The notes: a model not told the origin generated them from the sequence alone. Shown: positions 33,948-43,432, counted from the first letter of the stretch. The stretch is DNA of 64,000 nucleotides from Paractinoplanes durhamensis (GCF_016862175.1 NZ_BOML01000033.1:62001-126000); one strand, 5' to 3'. Made by a program: numbers and translations.

Positions 33948-35597
33948 ATGACCTTTGATCGTCGCCGCGCCCTGGCGGGTGGTTTCGGCCTGCTGATCGG
34001 GCTGTTCCTGGTGCTGCTGGGCCCGGCCGCGCCGGCCAGCGCGCACGCCGCGCTGGTCGCCACCGACCCCGGGAACGGCACGATCGTGCCCGACGCACCC
34101 AACAAGGTGACCCTGACCTTCAGTGAGTCGGTGCAGCTGGTCAGCGGCAAGATCCAGGTGCTCGCGCCGGACGGCTCCCGCGCCGACCAGGGCGAGCCCA
34201 CGGTCGACGGCGGCACCCTCACCATCCCGCTGCGCTCCGGCGGCGGCCGGGGGACCTACCTGGTGAGCTTCCGGGTGATCTCGGCCGACAGCCACCCGAT
34301 CGGGGGCAGCATCACCTACTCGGTGGGTGCCGCTTCCACCCCGCCGACGTCGACGGTCGACGACAGCAAGGTCGACCCGGTGGTCCGGGCACTGATCCCG
34401 GTCGGCAAATACTTGGGGTACGCGGGGCTGGTGCTCCTGGTCGGCCCGGCGCTCGTGCTGGCCCTGCTGTGGCCGCACCGCCTCTCCCGGCGCGGCCCGT
34501 CCCGGGTCGTCTGGACGGGTCTGGGCCTGGTCGGCTTCAGCACCCTGATGGCGATCTGGCTGCAGGTGCCCTATTCGATCGGCACCGGCCTGTTCGACGT
34601 CCGGGTCGGCGATCTGCGCGACGTGCTGGGCAGCACGTTCGGCGCGGTGATGCTGGTCCGCATCGGCGTGCTGTGCGCGGCCGCCCTGCTGCTGCGCCCG
34701 CTGCTCAAGGGCGCCGGCGAGTCGAAGACCGACCTGGCCCTGCTCGGCGTGCTCGGGGTGGCGGCGCTGGCCACCTGGCCGCTGACCGGGCACCCGACCG
34801 CGTCGCCGGTGGCCGGTGTCTCGGTGGTGGTCGACGCGATCCACCTGGCCGCCATGTCGGTGTGGCTGGGCGGCCTGGTCATGCTGGGCGGGTTCCTGCT
34901 GCGCCTGGCCAACGAGCGTGAGCTGGCCGCGATCCTGCCGATCTGGTCGCGCTGGGCGGCCACCGCGGTGACCGCGCTGATCCTGGCCGGCGTGGTGCAG
35001 GCGCTGATCGAGGTGGCGTCGCTGGACGGCCTGGTCAACAGCACCTACGGCCGGCTCATCCTGGTGAAGGTGGCGCTGGCCGGGGTGGTGCTGGGCGTCG
35101 CCTGGTTCTCCCGGCGGCTGGTCCGCTCCAAACAGGCCGAGGCCTCGCCCCGCGGCCTGCGCCGGGTGGTCTGGATCGAGCTGGCGATCACCGCGGTGGT
35201 GCTGGGGGTGACGGCCGCGCTGGTGCAGATCGCCCCGCCGCGCACGGCCGAGGCCGCCGAGTCCGCGGCCACCAGCTCCACCGTGTCGCAGACGGTGACC
35301 AGCAGCACGATGGCGCTGCAGGTGGACATCTTCCCGGCCACGGTCGGCAACAACTCGATCCACCTGTATGCCTACACGCCCGACAACAAGCCGCTCACCG
35401 TGGTCGAGTGGACCGGAACGGCGGCCCTGGAGTCGAAGGGCATCGAGCCGATCCAGATTCCGTTGCTGCGGATCACCGACTTCCACGCGGTCGGCGATAT
35501 CGCCCTGCCGTCGGCCGGGCAATGGACGTTCAAGTTCACGGTCCGCACCAGCGACATCGACCAGGAGACGCTCTCGATGACGGCAAACATTTCCTGA
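33948..35597 (+). CDS. CopC-CopD fusion, copper resistance/uptake protein
   Basis: 549 residues. Signal peptide ending PASA, then HAALVATDPGNG, with the CopC N-terminal copper-binding His. The CopC beta-sandwich spans about 30-125 (SADSHPIGGSITYSV holds a second His). Eight CopD-type TM helices follow (about 145-430) with VDAIHLAAMSVWLGGLVML, and a C-terminal extracellular domain of about 110 residues resembling YtkA. The ATG at 33948 is favoured over 33939 because GGGGAG is 10 bases upstream. Confidence 0.92.
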   Translation: MTFDRRRALAGGFGLLIGLFLVLLGPAAPASAHAALVATDPGNGTIVPDAPNKVTLTFSESVQLVSGKIQVLAPDGSRADQGEPTVDGGTLTIPLRSGGGRGTYLVSFRVISADSHPIGGSITYSVGAASTPPTSTVDDSKVDPVVRALIPVGKYLGYAGLVLLVGPALVLALLWPHRLSRRGPSRVVWTGLGLVGFSTLMAIWLQVPYSIGTGLFDVRVGDLRDVLGSTFGAVMLVRIGVLCAAALLLRPLLKGAGESKTDLALLGVLGVAALATWPLTGHPTASPVAGVSVVVDAIHLAAMSVWLGGLVMLGGFLLRLANERELAAILPIWSRWAATAVTALILAGVVQALIEVASLDGLVNSTYGRLILVKVALAGVVLGVAWFSRRLVRSKQAEASPRGLRRVVWIELAITAVVLGVTAALVQIAPPRTAEAAESAATSSTVSQTVTSSTMALQVDIFPATVGNNSIHLYAYTPDNKPLTVVEWTGTAALESKGIEPIQIPLLRITDFHAVGDIALPSAGQWTFKFTVRTSDIDQETLSMTANIS

Positions 35598-35612
35598 CCC
35601 GGTTCGCCGTTT

Positions 35613-35638
35613 GGCCCGGTCCCGGCGGGGACCGGGCC
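35613..35638 (+). terminator. terminator after copC-copD
   Basis: GGCCCGGTCCC-GGCG-GGGACCGGGCC, an 11-bp perfect stem 15 bases after the stop, followed by ATTGTCATAT. Confidence 0.85.
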
Positions 35639-35738
35639 ATTGTCATATCTATCAGGGTGTTAGCCGCTATTTGACCACTTTGGGATTATTTGGACTTGTA
35701 TGGTCACCGCAGTACGGCCCAAGAAGGGGGAGAAGCTG

Positions 35739-38700
35739 ATGCGGTGGCTCCGCACCATCCTCGGAATGCTGCTGTTGACCATCGGGTTGCCGGCGCTGCT
35801 CGCCGGCGCGGCCCTCTGGACCGCCATGCAGCACCGCGATCAGGGCGGCGCGTTCAGCGGCGAACTGCAGCGTCTCGCCACACCCGGATACGCGTACGTC
35901 GTATCCGACGTGGATCAGCTGCTCCGCACGGACGCGCCCTTCACCCGGATCGGCGACACCCAGCTGCGGATCAACGCCGGCACCCAGGACGGTCCGGCGT
36001 TCGTCGGCCTGGCCCCGTCCGCCGCCGTCGACGAGTACCTGCAGGGCGTCCCGCACGTCCGGGTCCGCACGGTCGACATCGGCACCGGCGCCCTCCCGGT
36101 CGCGACATACCCCGTCGGCGGCCGCGAGGCTCCCCGGGTGCTGCCCGCGCGCGCGTCGTTCTGGCTGCGCAGCAGCGCCGACGGCGACCTGGCGTGGTCG
36201 CCCGGCGAGGTGACCGGCGGCCCGTACAGCCTGGTCATCATGAGCCCCGGCGCGAAAGCCGGCATCCAGCTGACGTCGTCGGCCGAGTTGCGCCCCGGCT
36301 GGATCAACTCCAGCACGTGGGGCCTGCTCACCCTGGGCACGCTGCTCGCCATGACCGGCCTGATCATCCTGGCCTGGCCGGCCCGGCGCCGCGAGATCGT
36401 CTACGTGGTCGAGCCCAGCCAGGTGCCCAACCTGATGGCCGCGATCGGCGTCCCGCTGCCGCTCACCAACGTCCACGTCGGCCGCGGCGGCGCCCACCGG
36501 CCACGAACCTTGGCCGACGCGGAGAAGGCCGCCCTTGAGGCTTCCGCTTCCCGCCTGACCTGGCCTCCGGCGGGCACACCCGCGCTGACCGGGCCGGCCG
36601 CGGTTCCGGTTTCGGCGGTGCCGGCTTCCGGGCGACCGTCTTCGCCCGCTCACGCTTCTCCGGTCCCGGTCTCTGCCGTTCCGGCTTCCGGCGTCCCGGT
36701 TTCTGCTGTTCCTGCCGCCGTCGCTCCGTCCTCGCCGGCCTCGGCGGCGGCTGGTTCGGGGGCCTCGGGTTACGCGGTGGCCGGCTCGGTCACGACCGTG
36801 GCCGGCCTCGGTTCGAGTGCGGCTTCGCCCGGGGGTTCGATTTCGGGTGCAGTGACCGGCCACGGCTCAGTCGCGGCAGCGGCAAGCGGTTCTGTCGCGT
36901 CTGCGGCTGGTTCGGTTTCGACCGCGGCGGCTGGTTCGGCTGGTTCTGGTCCGGCTGGTTCTGGTTCGGCTGGTTCTGCTTCGACTGCGGCGGCCGGTTC
37001 GGTTTCGGCTGTTCCGGCCGTCGCCTCCGGTCGGTCGGCCGCGCCGGACGCCGCCGAATATGCGGCTGCCACCGCTATCCCCGGCCGGGCGCCGGACGAC
37101 CAGCGGCCGGCGCCCGGCGAACCGCTCAACTTCATCAAGCCGACGTCCGGCGGTGCACTCCCGCTCGGCGACTACCCGTCGTCGGCGGACCCGCTGTTCG
37201 GGCGGCGGGGGGAGCGGCTCGGGCGCAAGCGCGACACGGGGCCCGGTGACCTGCCGTTGTTCCAGGCCTCGGCCGTGGGCGCGTGGGTGGCGGAGACCGC
37301 CGCCGAGCGAGCCCGGGAAACCGAGGCGACGGCCGCCGCCCGCATGGCCGAGGTGGCCCGCAAAAAGGCCGCGGCCGCTGCCGAGTCGGCCGGCAAGACT
37401 CCTGCTGACGCCGATGGCGCCGAAAAGGCGGTGGCCACGGCATCGGCGAACGGCAGTTCCGAAGCTGGCGACGACCGCACCGCTTCCGGCGCTGCCGAAC
37501 GGTCGGAGGCGACGCGCGTCCCTGATGGCGAACCATCGGACGGGAAGCGCGTGCCGGATGGTGACCAAGCGTCGGGTGCGAAGCGCGCGCCCGGCGGTCG
37601 GCCGGCGCCGGCACCGACCGGTGATGCGGCTGTCGCCGCTGCCTACGCGGCCGGTGCTGCGGACGCGCGCGCCGCGCGCGGAGCTCACGACCGGGCGGAG
37701 TCCATGGCCGCGCCGTCGCCGTCGCCGACTCCGGCCGGACGGGAGCGGATGGCGGCCCGCGAGGCGCGGACGGCCGAGCAACGGGTTTCCGTGGTCACCG
37801 GGCCGAAGGCCACCGACTGGGCGGCGACCGGCCTGACCCGCGCGGACGCCCCACGGGTCGGCCGTCAGCAGGCCGCGGGCAACCGCCCCACCGCGACGCC
37901 CGCCGAGCAGGCTGCCGGTGCGCCGGGATCGCGAGTCCCCGCTCCGGCCACGACTGGCACGCCGATCGCGCCGGGCGGAATTCGTCCGGCTGCGTCGGCC
38001 ACTCCTGCCACGGCGGCGACTCAAGCCGCGTCGCGGGGTGCGGCGAACGGGGAGCCGGCTGCGGCCGAGTCGTCGTCCGCTGCTGTCGCGGCTCCGAAAG
38101 GGCCCGCGTTTCCGCAGGTGCTCGGGTTGGGACGGGCGTCCGTCGCGGCTGTCGAGCGCGAGGCGGGTGACGTAGAACTCGGCGCCGGCGTTGCGGCGGC
38201 GGGCTCGTCCGCGGCTACCGTTCAGGGCGCTGGAGCGGACGGTTCCGTTCCTGCTTCGGTGGTCGAGCGAGGTTCGGCGGCCGGGCGGAATGCCGCCGCC
38301 GCGAACCCGGGTCGGTCCCATCTCGAAGCCACTCCGGCCGGCACCGCCGGGTCGTCCGCTCGCGCGACGACCGCGAACGCCGGCGCCGAGCCGCCCCTAA
38401 CCGCCAGTGGGGAGCGGCAGGCTGCGGGGGCGGGCACCGAGCCCGGTCACGACGACCGCACTCCGGTGTCCGCTCCCAAGCAGAACTCCGTGACCGGCGC
38501 AGCCCCTGCCACCGCCCCCGCCGCCGGCGCCACGTTGCCGGCCGGGAACGCGGCCAAGGACGCGGCCCATGACGGCGGCCGACACGCGCGTGATGCGAAC
38601 TCCGGGCGGGCGGGTGCCGGTGCGCCGGGCTCGGCGCGCTCCGCGGAGCAGCCGGTTGCTCCGGCTCCGGTGCGGCCCGCCGCGCCGTCCCAGCCGTCCA

Positions 38701-40490
38701 GCCCGGAACGGACCTCGGCCGCCCTTCCCACAGCCTCTGGCGGCGTGACCTCGGGTGGCGTGACCTCGGGTGGCGCGGCCGACCTGGCCGAAACGGACTC
38801 CGCGGCGAATAGCCAGCGGCCGATGCGGGTCGCGGCCGGTGCGGCGGATCTTCCGGCGGTCATGCACGCGATGGCGCGCGGGGAGAAGATCGGCGTGACG
38901 GCTTCGGCCGGCGCGGTCGAGGTGAGTGGCTCGGCGCCGGTCCGGGACGAGCAGAACATTGCCGCCACCCCGACCGCCGACCTCAGCGCGATGATCGCCG
39001 GGCCGGTCACCGACGGCCGGGTGGCCCAGCGGCCGATGCCGACCCCGGGCAGCGCGGGATCCGATCTGGTTGCCACACCGTCCGGCGTAAGCGGCGGCGA
39101 GGGTAAGGACGGGTCGGGACCGGTCACCGGTCGCCGACGTCCGATGCCCGGCGCACCTCGGGACGAGGACGCGCGACAGGGTGACCGGGCGCAGGCTGAT
39201 CGGGAGCCGAGTGAGCGGGGATCGGGTGAGCGGGGATCGGGTGAGCGGGGATCGGGGTCGACTCCGGGCGTCGACTTCCCGCTGGCGCAGCGGCCGATGC
39301 CGACGCCCGACGTCGTACGCCAATCGGGCGAATCCGATGGCACCCAGCCGGACCACGACGTTGAAGATGGCCCGGCCGCGACCTTCACCAGTCGGCTTGC
39401 CGGCCTCGGTGCCGGGCGCCCGGCACCCGCCGCCTGGCGGAAGGCCGCCGAGACGGTGACCGCCCGCGCCGCCCAGGCCCGTGCCCAGGCCGCCGAGGAC
39501 GCGGCCCAAGCCCCGGCGGGCGTGCCGGTGGAGGCGGCCGACACCGAACTGAAGCCCGTGAAAGCCACCCGCGTCCGGACCGCCAAGACGGCCAAACCGA
39601 AGACCGCCGCCACCCCGGCCGAGGCCGCCAAACCGACCCGCGCGAGCTCGACCGCAAGGTCGGCCGCGTCGGCCAAGTCGGCGGCCTCGGCCACCCCCGG
39701 CGCAAAGCCGGCCAAGGCAGCTGCCGGAAGGTCGGCGGCGGGGTCTGCCACTGGTTCGGCGGTGCGGCCGGCCGGGACCTCCGCGGCGTCCTCGGCAACC
39801 ACTCGGTCGACCGCGGCAAAGCCGGCAACCGCCGCGACCACGGCGAGGTCGGCGGCCGCTGCCGCCACCGCAAAGCGGGTAGCCGCCACCACCGCCAAGC
39901 CGGCCGGCAATCCCGCAGCCGGTACCGGTACCGGCGCCGGCATCCGGCCGAGCGGAAGGCCTGCGGCGAGCAACGCGGCCGCGAAGCCGGTGGCGGGCAG
40001 CCTGGCCGCCAAGCCATCCGCGAGCCTGACGGCCAAGCCGGTCGGGAGCCCGGCCGCCAAGCCGGCCGGAAGCCTGACGGCCAAGCCTGACGGCAGCCAG
40101 GCGGCTAAGCCGATCGAGAGCCCGGCGGCCAGGCCGGCTGGGAGCTCGACGAACCAAGTGAGCCCGGCGGCGAGGTCGGCTGGGAGCTCGGCAAGCCAGG
40201 TGAGCCCGGCGGCCAGGCCGGCTGGGAGTTCGGCAAGCCAGGTGAACCCGGCCGCGGCGGCCGGTCGGCCGGGCACCGCCGCCGGACCGGCGAAAGCTGC
40301 CACCCCGATGAAGGCCGCCGCCTCGGTGACCGGCATCTCCAGCTACCGGGCCGAGGCCGCGGAACTCCTCGCGGCGTCCGCCCAGCGCCGTCGGCGCCGA
40401 ACCGTTACGAACCCTGCAACGATCGAGCCGGCCGCACCCGAGCCGGTCCGTCGCCGGCGTACCCCGCCGACCACGCCGAACGACGACTGA
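35739..40490 (+). CDS. giant membrane-anchored, mostly disordered Ala/Pro-rich protein
   Basis: 1583 residues. TM1 about 7-27, a folded exported domain about 30-190 (YAYVVSDVDQLLRT, PHVRVRTVDIGTGALPVATY), TM2 about 194-213 followed by RRR, then a cytoplasmic tail of about 1370 low-complexity residues. The tail is first Ala/Ser/Val/Pro, then acidic-basic Ala/Glu/Arg, with recurring QRPMP-like motifs (four), and ends in Lys-Ala-Pro-Thr repeats like a histone-H1 or HU tail. The ATG at 35739 is chosen because GGGGGAG lies six bases before it; an ATG at 35700 is the alternative. The homologue family is not recognised. Two terminators follow. Confidence 0.8.
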   Translation: MRWLRTILGMLLLTIGLPALLAGAALWTAMQHRDQGGAFSGELQRLATPGYAYVVSDVDQLLRTDAPFTRIGDTQLRINAGTQDGPAFVGLAPSAAVDEYLQGVPHVRVRTVDIGTGALPVATYPVGGREAPRVLPARASFWLRSSADGDLAWSPGEVTGGPYSLVIMSPGAKAGIQLTSSAELRPGWINSSTWGLLTLGTLLAMTGLIILAWPARRREIVYVVEPSQVPNLMAAIGVPLPLTNVHVGRGGAHRPRTLADAEKAALEASASRLTWPPAGTPALTGPAAVPVSAVPASGRPSSPAHASPVPVSAVPASGVPVSAVPAAVAPSSPASAAAGSGASGYAVAGSVTTVAGLGSSAASPGGSISGAVTGHGSVAAAASGSVASAAGSVSTAAAGSAGSGPAGSGSAGSASTAAAGSVSAVPAVASGRSAAPDAAEYAAATAIPGRAPDDQRPAPGEPLNFIKPTSGGALPLGDYPSSADPLFGRRGERLGRKRDTGPGDLPLFQASAVGAWVAETAAERARETEATAAARMAEVARKKAAAAAESAGKTPADADGAEKAVATASANGSSEAGDDRTASGAAERSEATRVPDGEPSDGKRVPDGDQASGAKRAPGGRPAPAPTGDAAVAAAYAAGAADARAARGAHDRAESMAAPSPSPTPAGRERMAAREARTAEQRVSVVTGPKATDWAATGLTRADAPRVGRQQAAGNRPTATPAEQAAGAPGSRVPAPATTGTPIAPGGIRPAASATPATAATQAASRGAANGEPAAAESSSAAVAAPKGPAFPQVLGLGRASVAAVEREAGDVELGAGVAAAGSSAATVQGAGADGSVPASVVERGSAAGRNAAAANPGRSHLEATPAGTAGSSARATTANAGAEPPLTASGERQAAGAGTEPGHDDRTPVSAPKQNSVTGAAPATAPAAGATLPAGNAAKDAAHDGGRHARDANSGRAGAGAPGSARSAEQPVAPAPVRPAAPSQPSSPERTSAALPTASGGVTSGGVTSGGAADLAETDSAANSQRPMRVAAGAADLPAVMHAMARGEKIGVTASAGAVEVSGSAPVRDEQNIAATPTADLSAMIAGPVTDGRVAQRPMPTPGSAGSDLVATPSGVSGGEGKDGSGPVTGRRRPMPGAPRDEDARQGDRAQADREPSERGSGERGSGERGSGSTPGVDFPLAQRPMPTPDVVRQSGESDGTQPDHDVEDGPAATFTSRLAGLGAGRPAPAAWRKAAETVTARAAQARAQAAEDAAQAPAGVPVEAADTELKPVKATRVRTAKTAKPKTAATPAEAAKPTRASSTARSAASAKSAASATPGAKPAKAAAGRSAAGSATGSAVRPAGTSAASSATTRSTAAKPATAATTARSAAAAATAKRVAATTAKPAGNPAAGTGTGAGIRPSGRPAASNAAAKPVAGSLAAKPSASLTAKPVGSPAAKPAGSLTAKPDGSQAAKPIESPAARPAGSSTNQVSPAARSAGSSASQVSPAARPAGSSASQVNPAAAAGRPGTAAGPAKAATPMKAAASVTGISSYRAEAAELLAASAQRRRRRTVTNPATIEPAAPEPVRRRRTPPTTPNDD

Positions 40491-40512
40491 CAGACCCGAG
40501 CAACGAACCCGG

Positions 40513-40537
40513 AAGGCCGTCCCACCAGGGCGGCCTT
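40513..40537 (+). terminator. terminator after the giant gene
   Basis: AAGGCCG (40513-40519) pairs with CGGCCTT (40531-40537), followed by CTTCGTT. Confidence 0.75.
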
Positions 40538-40565
40538 CTTCGTTGGGCGCGCGAGAAGAGAATCG

Positions 40566-40602
40566 AAAGGGCCCTCCGCGCTGCCGACGCGGAGGGCCCT
40601 TT
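40566..40602. terminator. second, 15-bp perfect terminator hairpin
   Basis: AAAGGGCCCTCCGCG, a 7-base loop, then CGCGGAGGGCCCTTT. Symmetric A/T ends suit either direction. The rest of 40603-40796 looks like the orn leader; I see no gene. Confidence 0.9.
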
Positions 40603-40796
40603 ACCGGGGGAAACGGAGTAACCGAAGGGGGGCTTCGTCCGTTAAGACCAGTTTAGCCCGATAACCGCCAAAGTGGGAAGTCTCGGCCTGAAAGCGGACA
40701 AAACATGGCTTCGGGCGCGGCATGCCCCAACGGCCCGGAAGGGTGGGCCGCCGAGACGTGACAGCGATGCGGTCGGCTCGGGCGTAGTCTGTTCGG

Positions 40797-41387
40797 GTGG
40801 CTGATCTTCTGGTGTGGATCGACTGTGAGATGACCGGTCTCGACCTGGGCAAGGACAAGCTCATCGAGGTCGCGGCGTTGGTCACCGATCCCAACCTCAA
40901 CGTGCTGGGCGAGGGCGTCGACCTGGTCATTCATGCCGACGACGCGGCGCTCGACGCGATGCCCCCGGTGGTGCGCGACATGCACGCGAAGTCCGGCCTG
41001 ACCGAGGAGGTGCGGCGCTCGGCGATCACCATGGCCGAGGCCGAGGAGCAGGTCTTGGCGTATATCCGGGAGTTCGTGCCCAACCCGCGCACCGCCCCGC
41101 TGTGCGGCAACTCGATCGCCACCGACCGGGGTTTCCTGGCCCGTGACATGCCGGCGCTCGACACGTTCCTGCACTACCGGATGATCGACGTCTCGTCGAT
41201 CAAGGAGCTGTGCCGCCGGTGGTACCCGAGGGTTTACTTCGGCCAGCCGCCGAAGGGCCTGGCCCACCGAGCCCTGGCCGACATCCGGGAGAGCATCCGC
41301 GAGCTGGAGTATTACCGCCGCACGGTCTTCGTCCCGCTGCCGGGCCCCGACGTGGAGACCGCCAAGGCGATCGCCGCCGAGCTCTAG
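40797..41387 (+). CDS. orn: oligoribonuclease
   Basis: 196 residues, DEDDh exonuclease that degrades 2-5 nt RNAs and pGpG. Motifs: VWIDCEMTGLDL (ExoI), GNSIATDRGFLARDMP (ExoII) and HRALADIRESI (ExoIII). GTG start. Followed by tRNA-His, an order common in actinobacteria. Confidence 0.97.
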   Translation: MADLLVWIDCEMTGLDLGKDKLIEVAALVTDPNLNVLGEGVDLVIHADDAALDAMPPVVRDMHAKSGLTEEVRRSAITMAEAEEQVLAYIREFVPNPRTAPLCGNSIATDRGFLARDMPALDTFLHYRMIDVSSIKELCRRWYPRVYFGQPPKGLAHRALADIRESIRELEYYRRTVFVPLPGPDVETAKAIAAEL

Positions 41388-41486
41388 ATCGGGGTCACCC
41401 GACCGTGCTCGGTAACCCGCTCGACGGCCCCCACCGGGGAGCGGCTATGATTGTCCGGCAGCACGGGGACGGTTCCCCGTCGGCAT

Positions 41487-41563
41487 GGTGGTCGTAGCTC
41501 AGCTGGTAGAGCACCGGGTTGTGGTCCCGGGGGTCGCGGGTTCAAGTCCCGTCGGTCACCCCA
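41487..41563 (+). tRNA. tRNA-His (anticodon GUG)
   Basis: Extra G(-1) at 41487 opposite C73, acceptor GTGGTCG/CGGTCAC, D-arm GCTCAGCTGGTAGAGC, anticodon loop TTGTGGT (GTG at 41521-41523), T-arm GCGGGTTCAAGTCCCGT, and encoded CCA at 41561-41563. Confidence 0.97.
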
Positions 41564-41575
41564 TGCAAGACGCAG

Positions 41576-41605
41576 GTAAGGCTCGGTCAATTGACCGGGC
41601 CTTAC
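41576..41605 (+). terminator. terminator after tRNA-His
   Basis: A 30-base near-perfect palindrome (GTAAGGCTCGGTCAATTGAC, then CGGGCCTTAC), followed by TTCTTTGG. Confidence 0.8.
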
Positions 41606-41661
41606 TTCTTTGGTCTGTAATCCGATCGCGCACAAAAATAATCATCGATAGCGTGCGGCGG

Positions 41662-42363
41662 ATGGACCTCCTTAAGCCGTTCGTCCTGCCGGTCACGATC
41701 CGCGACGCCGAGCGGCACGGCCGTGTCGATCTCTATCCGCCTGACGATGTGACCCGGCTCCGGCCGGCGGTGCTCGTCGTGCACGGCGGCCCGCTCCCCG
41801 TCGAGGCCCCGAGCCCGCTGGTGTGGCCGGTCTTTCAGTCCTATGCGTCGCTGGTCGCCGACCGTGGCGTCGTTGGCGCCGTGGTTCACCACCGCTGGCA
41901 CACGCCGGCCGATTACGTCCCGGCCGCCGACGACGTGCGCGACGCGATCGAGACGCTCCGCGCCGATCCGCGGGTCGACGGTGACCGCATCGCCCTGTGG
42001 TTCTTCTCCGGTGGCTCCCTGCTCAGCGCCGACTACCTGCGCGAACCGCCGCCCTGGCTGCGCTGCGTCGCCTACAGCTACCCGCTGATGGCGCCCTTCC
42101 CCGGCTGGCCGGTCGACCCGCGCTTCCTGCCCGCCGACGCGGTCGCCGACGCCGGCAACCTGCCGATCGTGCTGACCCGGGCCGGTCAGGATTCCCCGAT
42201 GATCCAGGAGACGGTGACGGCGTTCATCGACGCCGCGAAGACCCGGCTGGACATCGTCGAGGTGCCGAACGGCGGGCACAGCTTCGACACCAAGGACGAC
42301 AGCGACGAGTCGCGCGCCGCCATCCAGCGCGCGGTCGACCTGGTTCTCTCCACGATGAAGTGA
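41662..42363 (+). CDS. alpha/beta hydrolase, possible esterase
   Basis: 233 residues from the ATG at 41662. Oxyanion region LVVHGGPLP, nucleophile motif WFFSGGSLLSA (Ser-Gly-Gly), acid in RAGQDSPMI and His in PNGGHSFDTKDDS give a dienelactone-hydrolase or acetyl-esterase-like serine hydrolase. No signal peptide. Upstream extension would translate tRNA-His and is rejected. Confidence 0.82.
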   Translation: MDLLKPFVLPVTIRDAERHGRVDLYPPDDVTRLRPAVLVVHGGPLPVEAPSPLVWPVFQSYASLVADRGVVGAVVHHRWHTPADYVPAADDVRDAIETLRADPRVDGDRIALWFFSGGSLLSADYLREPPPWLRCVAYSYPLMAPFPGWPVDPRFLPADAVADAGNLPIVLTRAGQDSPMIQETVTAFIDAAKTRLDIVEVPNGGHSFDTKDDSDESRAAIQRAVDLVLSTMK

Positions 42364-42367
42364 GCGG

Positions 42368-43246
42368 TCAGGAGTAGCGCTTGAGCACGTCGGCGACGCG
42401 TCCGAGGAAGGGCCGCCCGAAATCGGACGCACCGTCGACGGTGATCACCGCCAGATAGCCGGCCAGCCGCCACAACTGACGCCGCGCCGGGAAACCGGGA
42501 TCGATCGGCGTCACCGAGCGGTAGGTGTCGAAGACGATCGGCGGGACCGGCGCGAAATAGTCCAGCAGGGCCAGGTCCACTTCCGGATGGCCGTAATACG
42601 GCGATACGTCGACCAGATATGCGCCGTCCGAAGCGGTCAGGAAATTGTTCTGCTGGGCGTCGCCGTGCAGCAATGCCGGGCGCGGTGAAGGGCCGCACAA
42701 CAACGGCAGCCGGTCGATCACCCGGGTGACTCCCGCGGCGAGCGAAGAATCCAGATGACCGGCGTCGACGGCGCGGCGCAGCAGCGGCTCCAGCCGGCGG
42801 GAAGCGTAGAACGACGGCCAATCCGGGCACGGCCGATTGTCCTGCGGGAGCGGCCCGAAGAACCCGTCAAAATGGAGTCCGAAGCATTCGCCGTACACCC
42901 GATGAAGCGTGCCCAGCACGCGCCCGATGCCGGCCCAATCGGCGGGAGTGCGCTCGGCGGTCTCCGGAATGGCCTTTTGCAGCAGCAGGGTGCCGCCCGG
43001 CACCGGCACCTCGCCGATCGGGGTGGGAACCGGCGCGCCGTGCCGCCGCAGCAGCGACAGCCCGCGCAGCTCGGGGCCGGTCTCGCCGCCGGTGTTCAGC
43101 TTGGCGAACACACCGATCGGCGAACCATGGAAAATGCCGCAGCGATGCGACGCGCGATCACCGAGGTCGGTGAAGCCGCTGACCCGCCACGGCACGCCGA
43201 GATGCGCGGCCACGACGGGCTCGATCCGGGCGAGAAACTCACGCAT
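42368..43246 (-). CDS. fructosamine-kinase/aminoglycoside-phosphotransferase-like kinase
   Basis: 292 residues. Catalytic HGDAQQNNFL and metal/Mg motif LVDVSPYYGHPEVDLALLDYF match fructosamine-3-kinases, which repair glycated proteins, better than drug kinases. Start ATG at 43246; the upstream 70 residues of the open frame cross the tRNA-like element. Ends 4 bases after the convergent hydrolase. Confidence 0.85.
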   Translation of the reverse strand: MREFLARIEPVVAAHLGVPWRVSGFTDLGDRASHRCGIFHGSPIGVFAKLNTGGETGPELRGLSLLRRHGAPVPTPIGEVPVPGGTLLLQKAIPETAERTPADWAGIGRVLGTLHRVYGECFGLHFDGFFGPLPQDNRPCPDWPSFYASRRLEPLLRRAVDAGHLDSSLAAGVTRVIDRLPLLCGPSPRPALLHGDAQQNNFLTASDGAYLVDVSPYYGHPEVDLALLDYFAPVPPIVFDTYRSVTPIDPGFPARRQLWRLAGYLAVITVDGASDFGRPFLGRVADVLKRYS

Positions 43247-43360
43247 GACAAAGCGAAGAGTACGCGGTGGGAACCCCACAACCGCAGACGAGATCGCCCC
43301 CAGCTGCTCACGTAAATGCGTTGTCGCACACCACGATCCGCGCCTATCTTGGTCCTCGCG

Positions 43361-43432
43361 CCTCCCGGTGCGCAGGCAACGGATACTTCCGCTGAAAACG
43401 GGGAGACGCGGGTTCGAATCCCGCCGCCGCCA
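43361..43432 (+). ncRNA. tRNA-like element without a matching 5' acceptor strand
   Basis: A perfect T-arm (GCGGGTTCGAATCCCGC, 43408-43424), a possible anticodon arm TTCCG-CTGAAAA-CGGGG (GAA at 43394-43396) and a 3' acceptor-like CGCCGCCA. The complementary GGCGGCG is not found upstream, and CTCCC (43362-43366) can pair with GGGAG instead. It could be a tRNA remnant, an old attachment site or a structured RNA. The 344-base gap 43247-43590 holds this and the terminator below. Confidence 0.35.

Noticed and set aside
36867..37614. Possible CRISPR-like regularity in the GC repeats of the giant gene
   Set aside because: Repeats are short, coding, unequal and without unique spacers.
38397..40336. 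Large minus-strand ORFs opposite the giant gene
   Set aside because: Mirror of Ala/Pro-rich codons; no start signals or domain features, and terminators favour the plus strand.
41485..41661. Open frame giving VAQLVEHRVVVPGVAGSSPVGHP upstream of the hydrolase
   Set aside because: It is a translation of the tRNA-His gene, a common artefact; the hydrolase starts at 41662.
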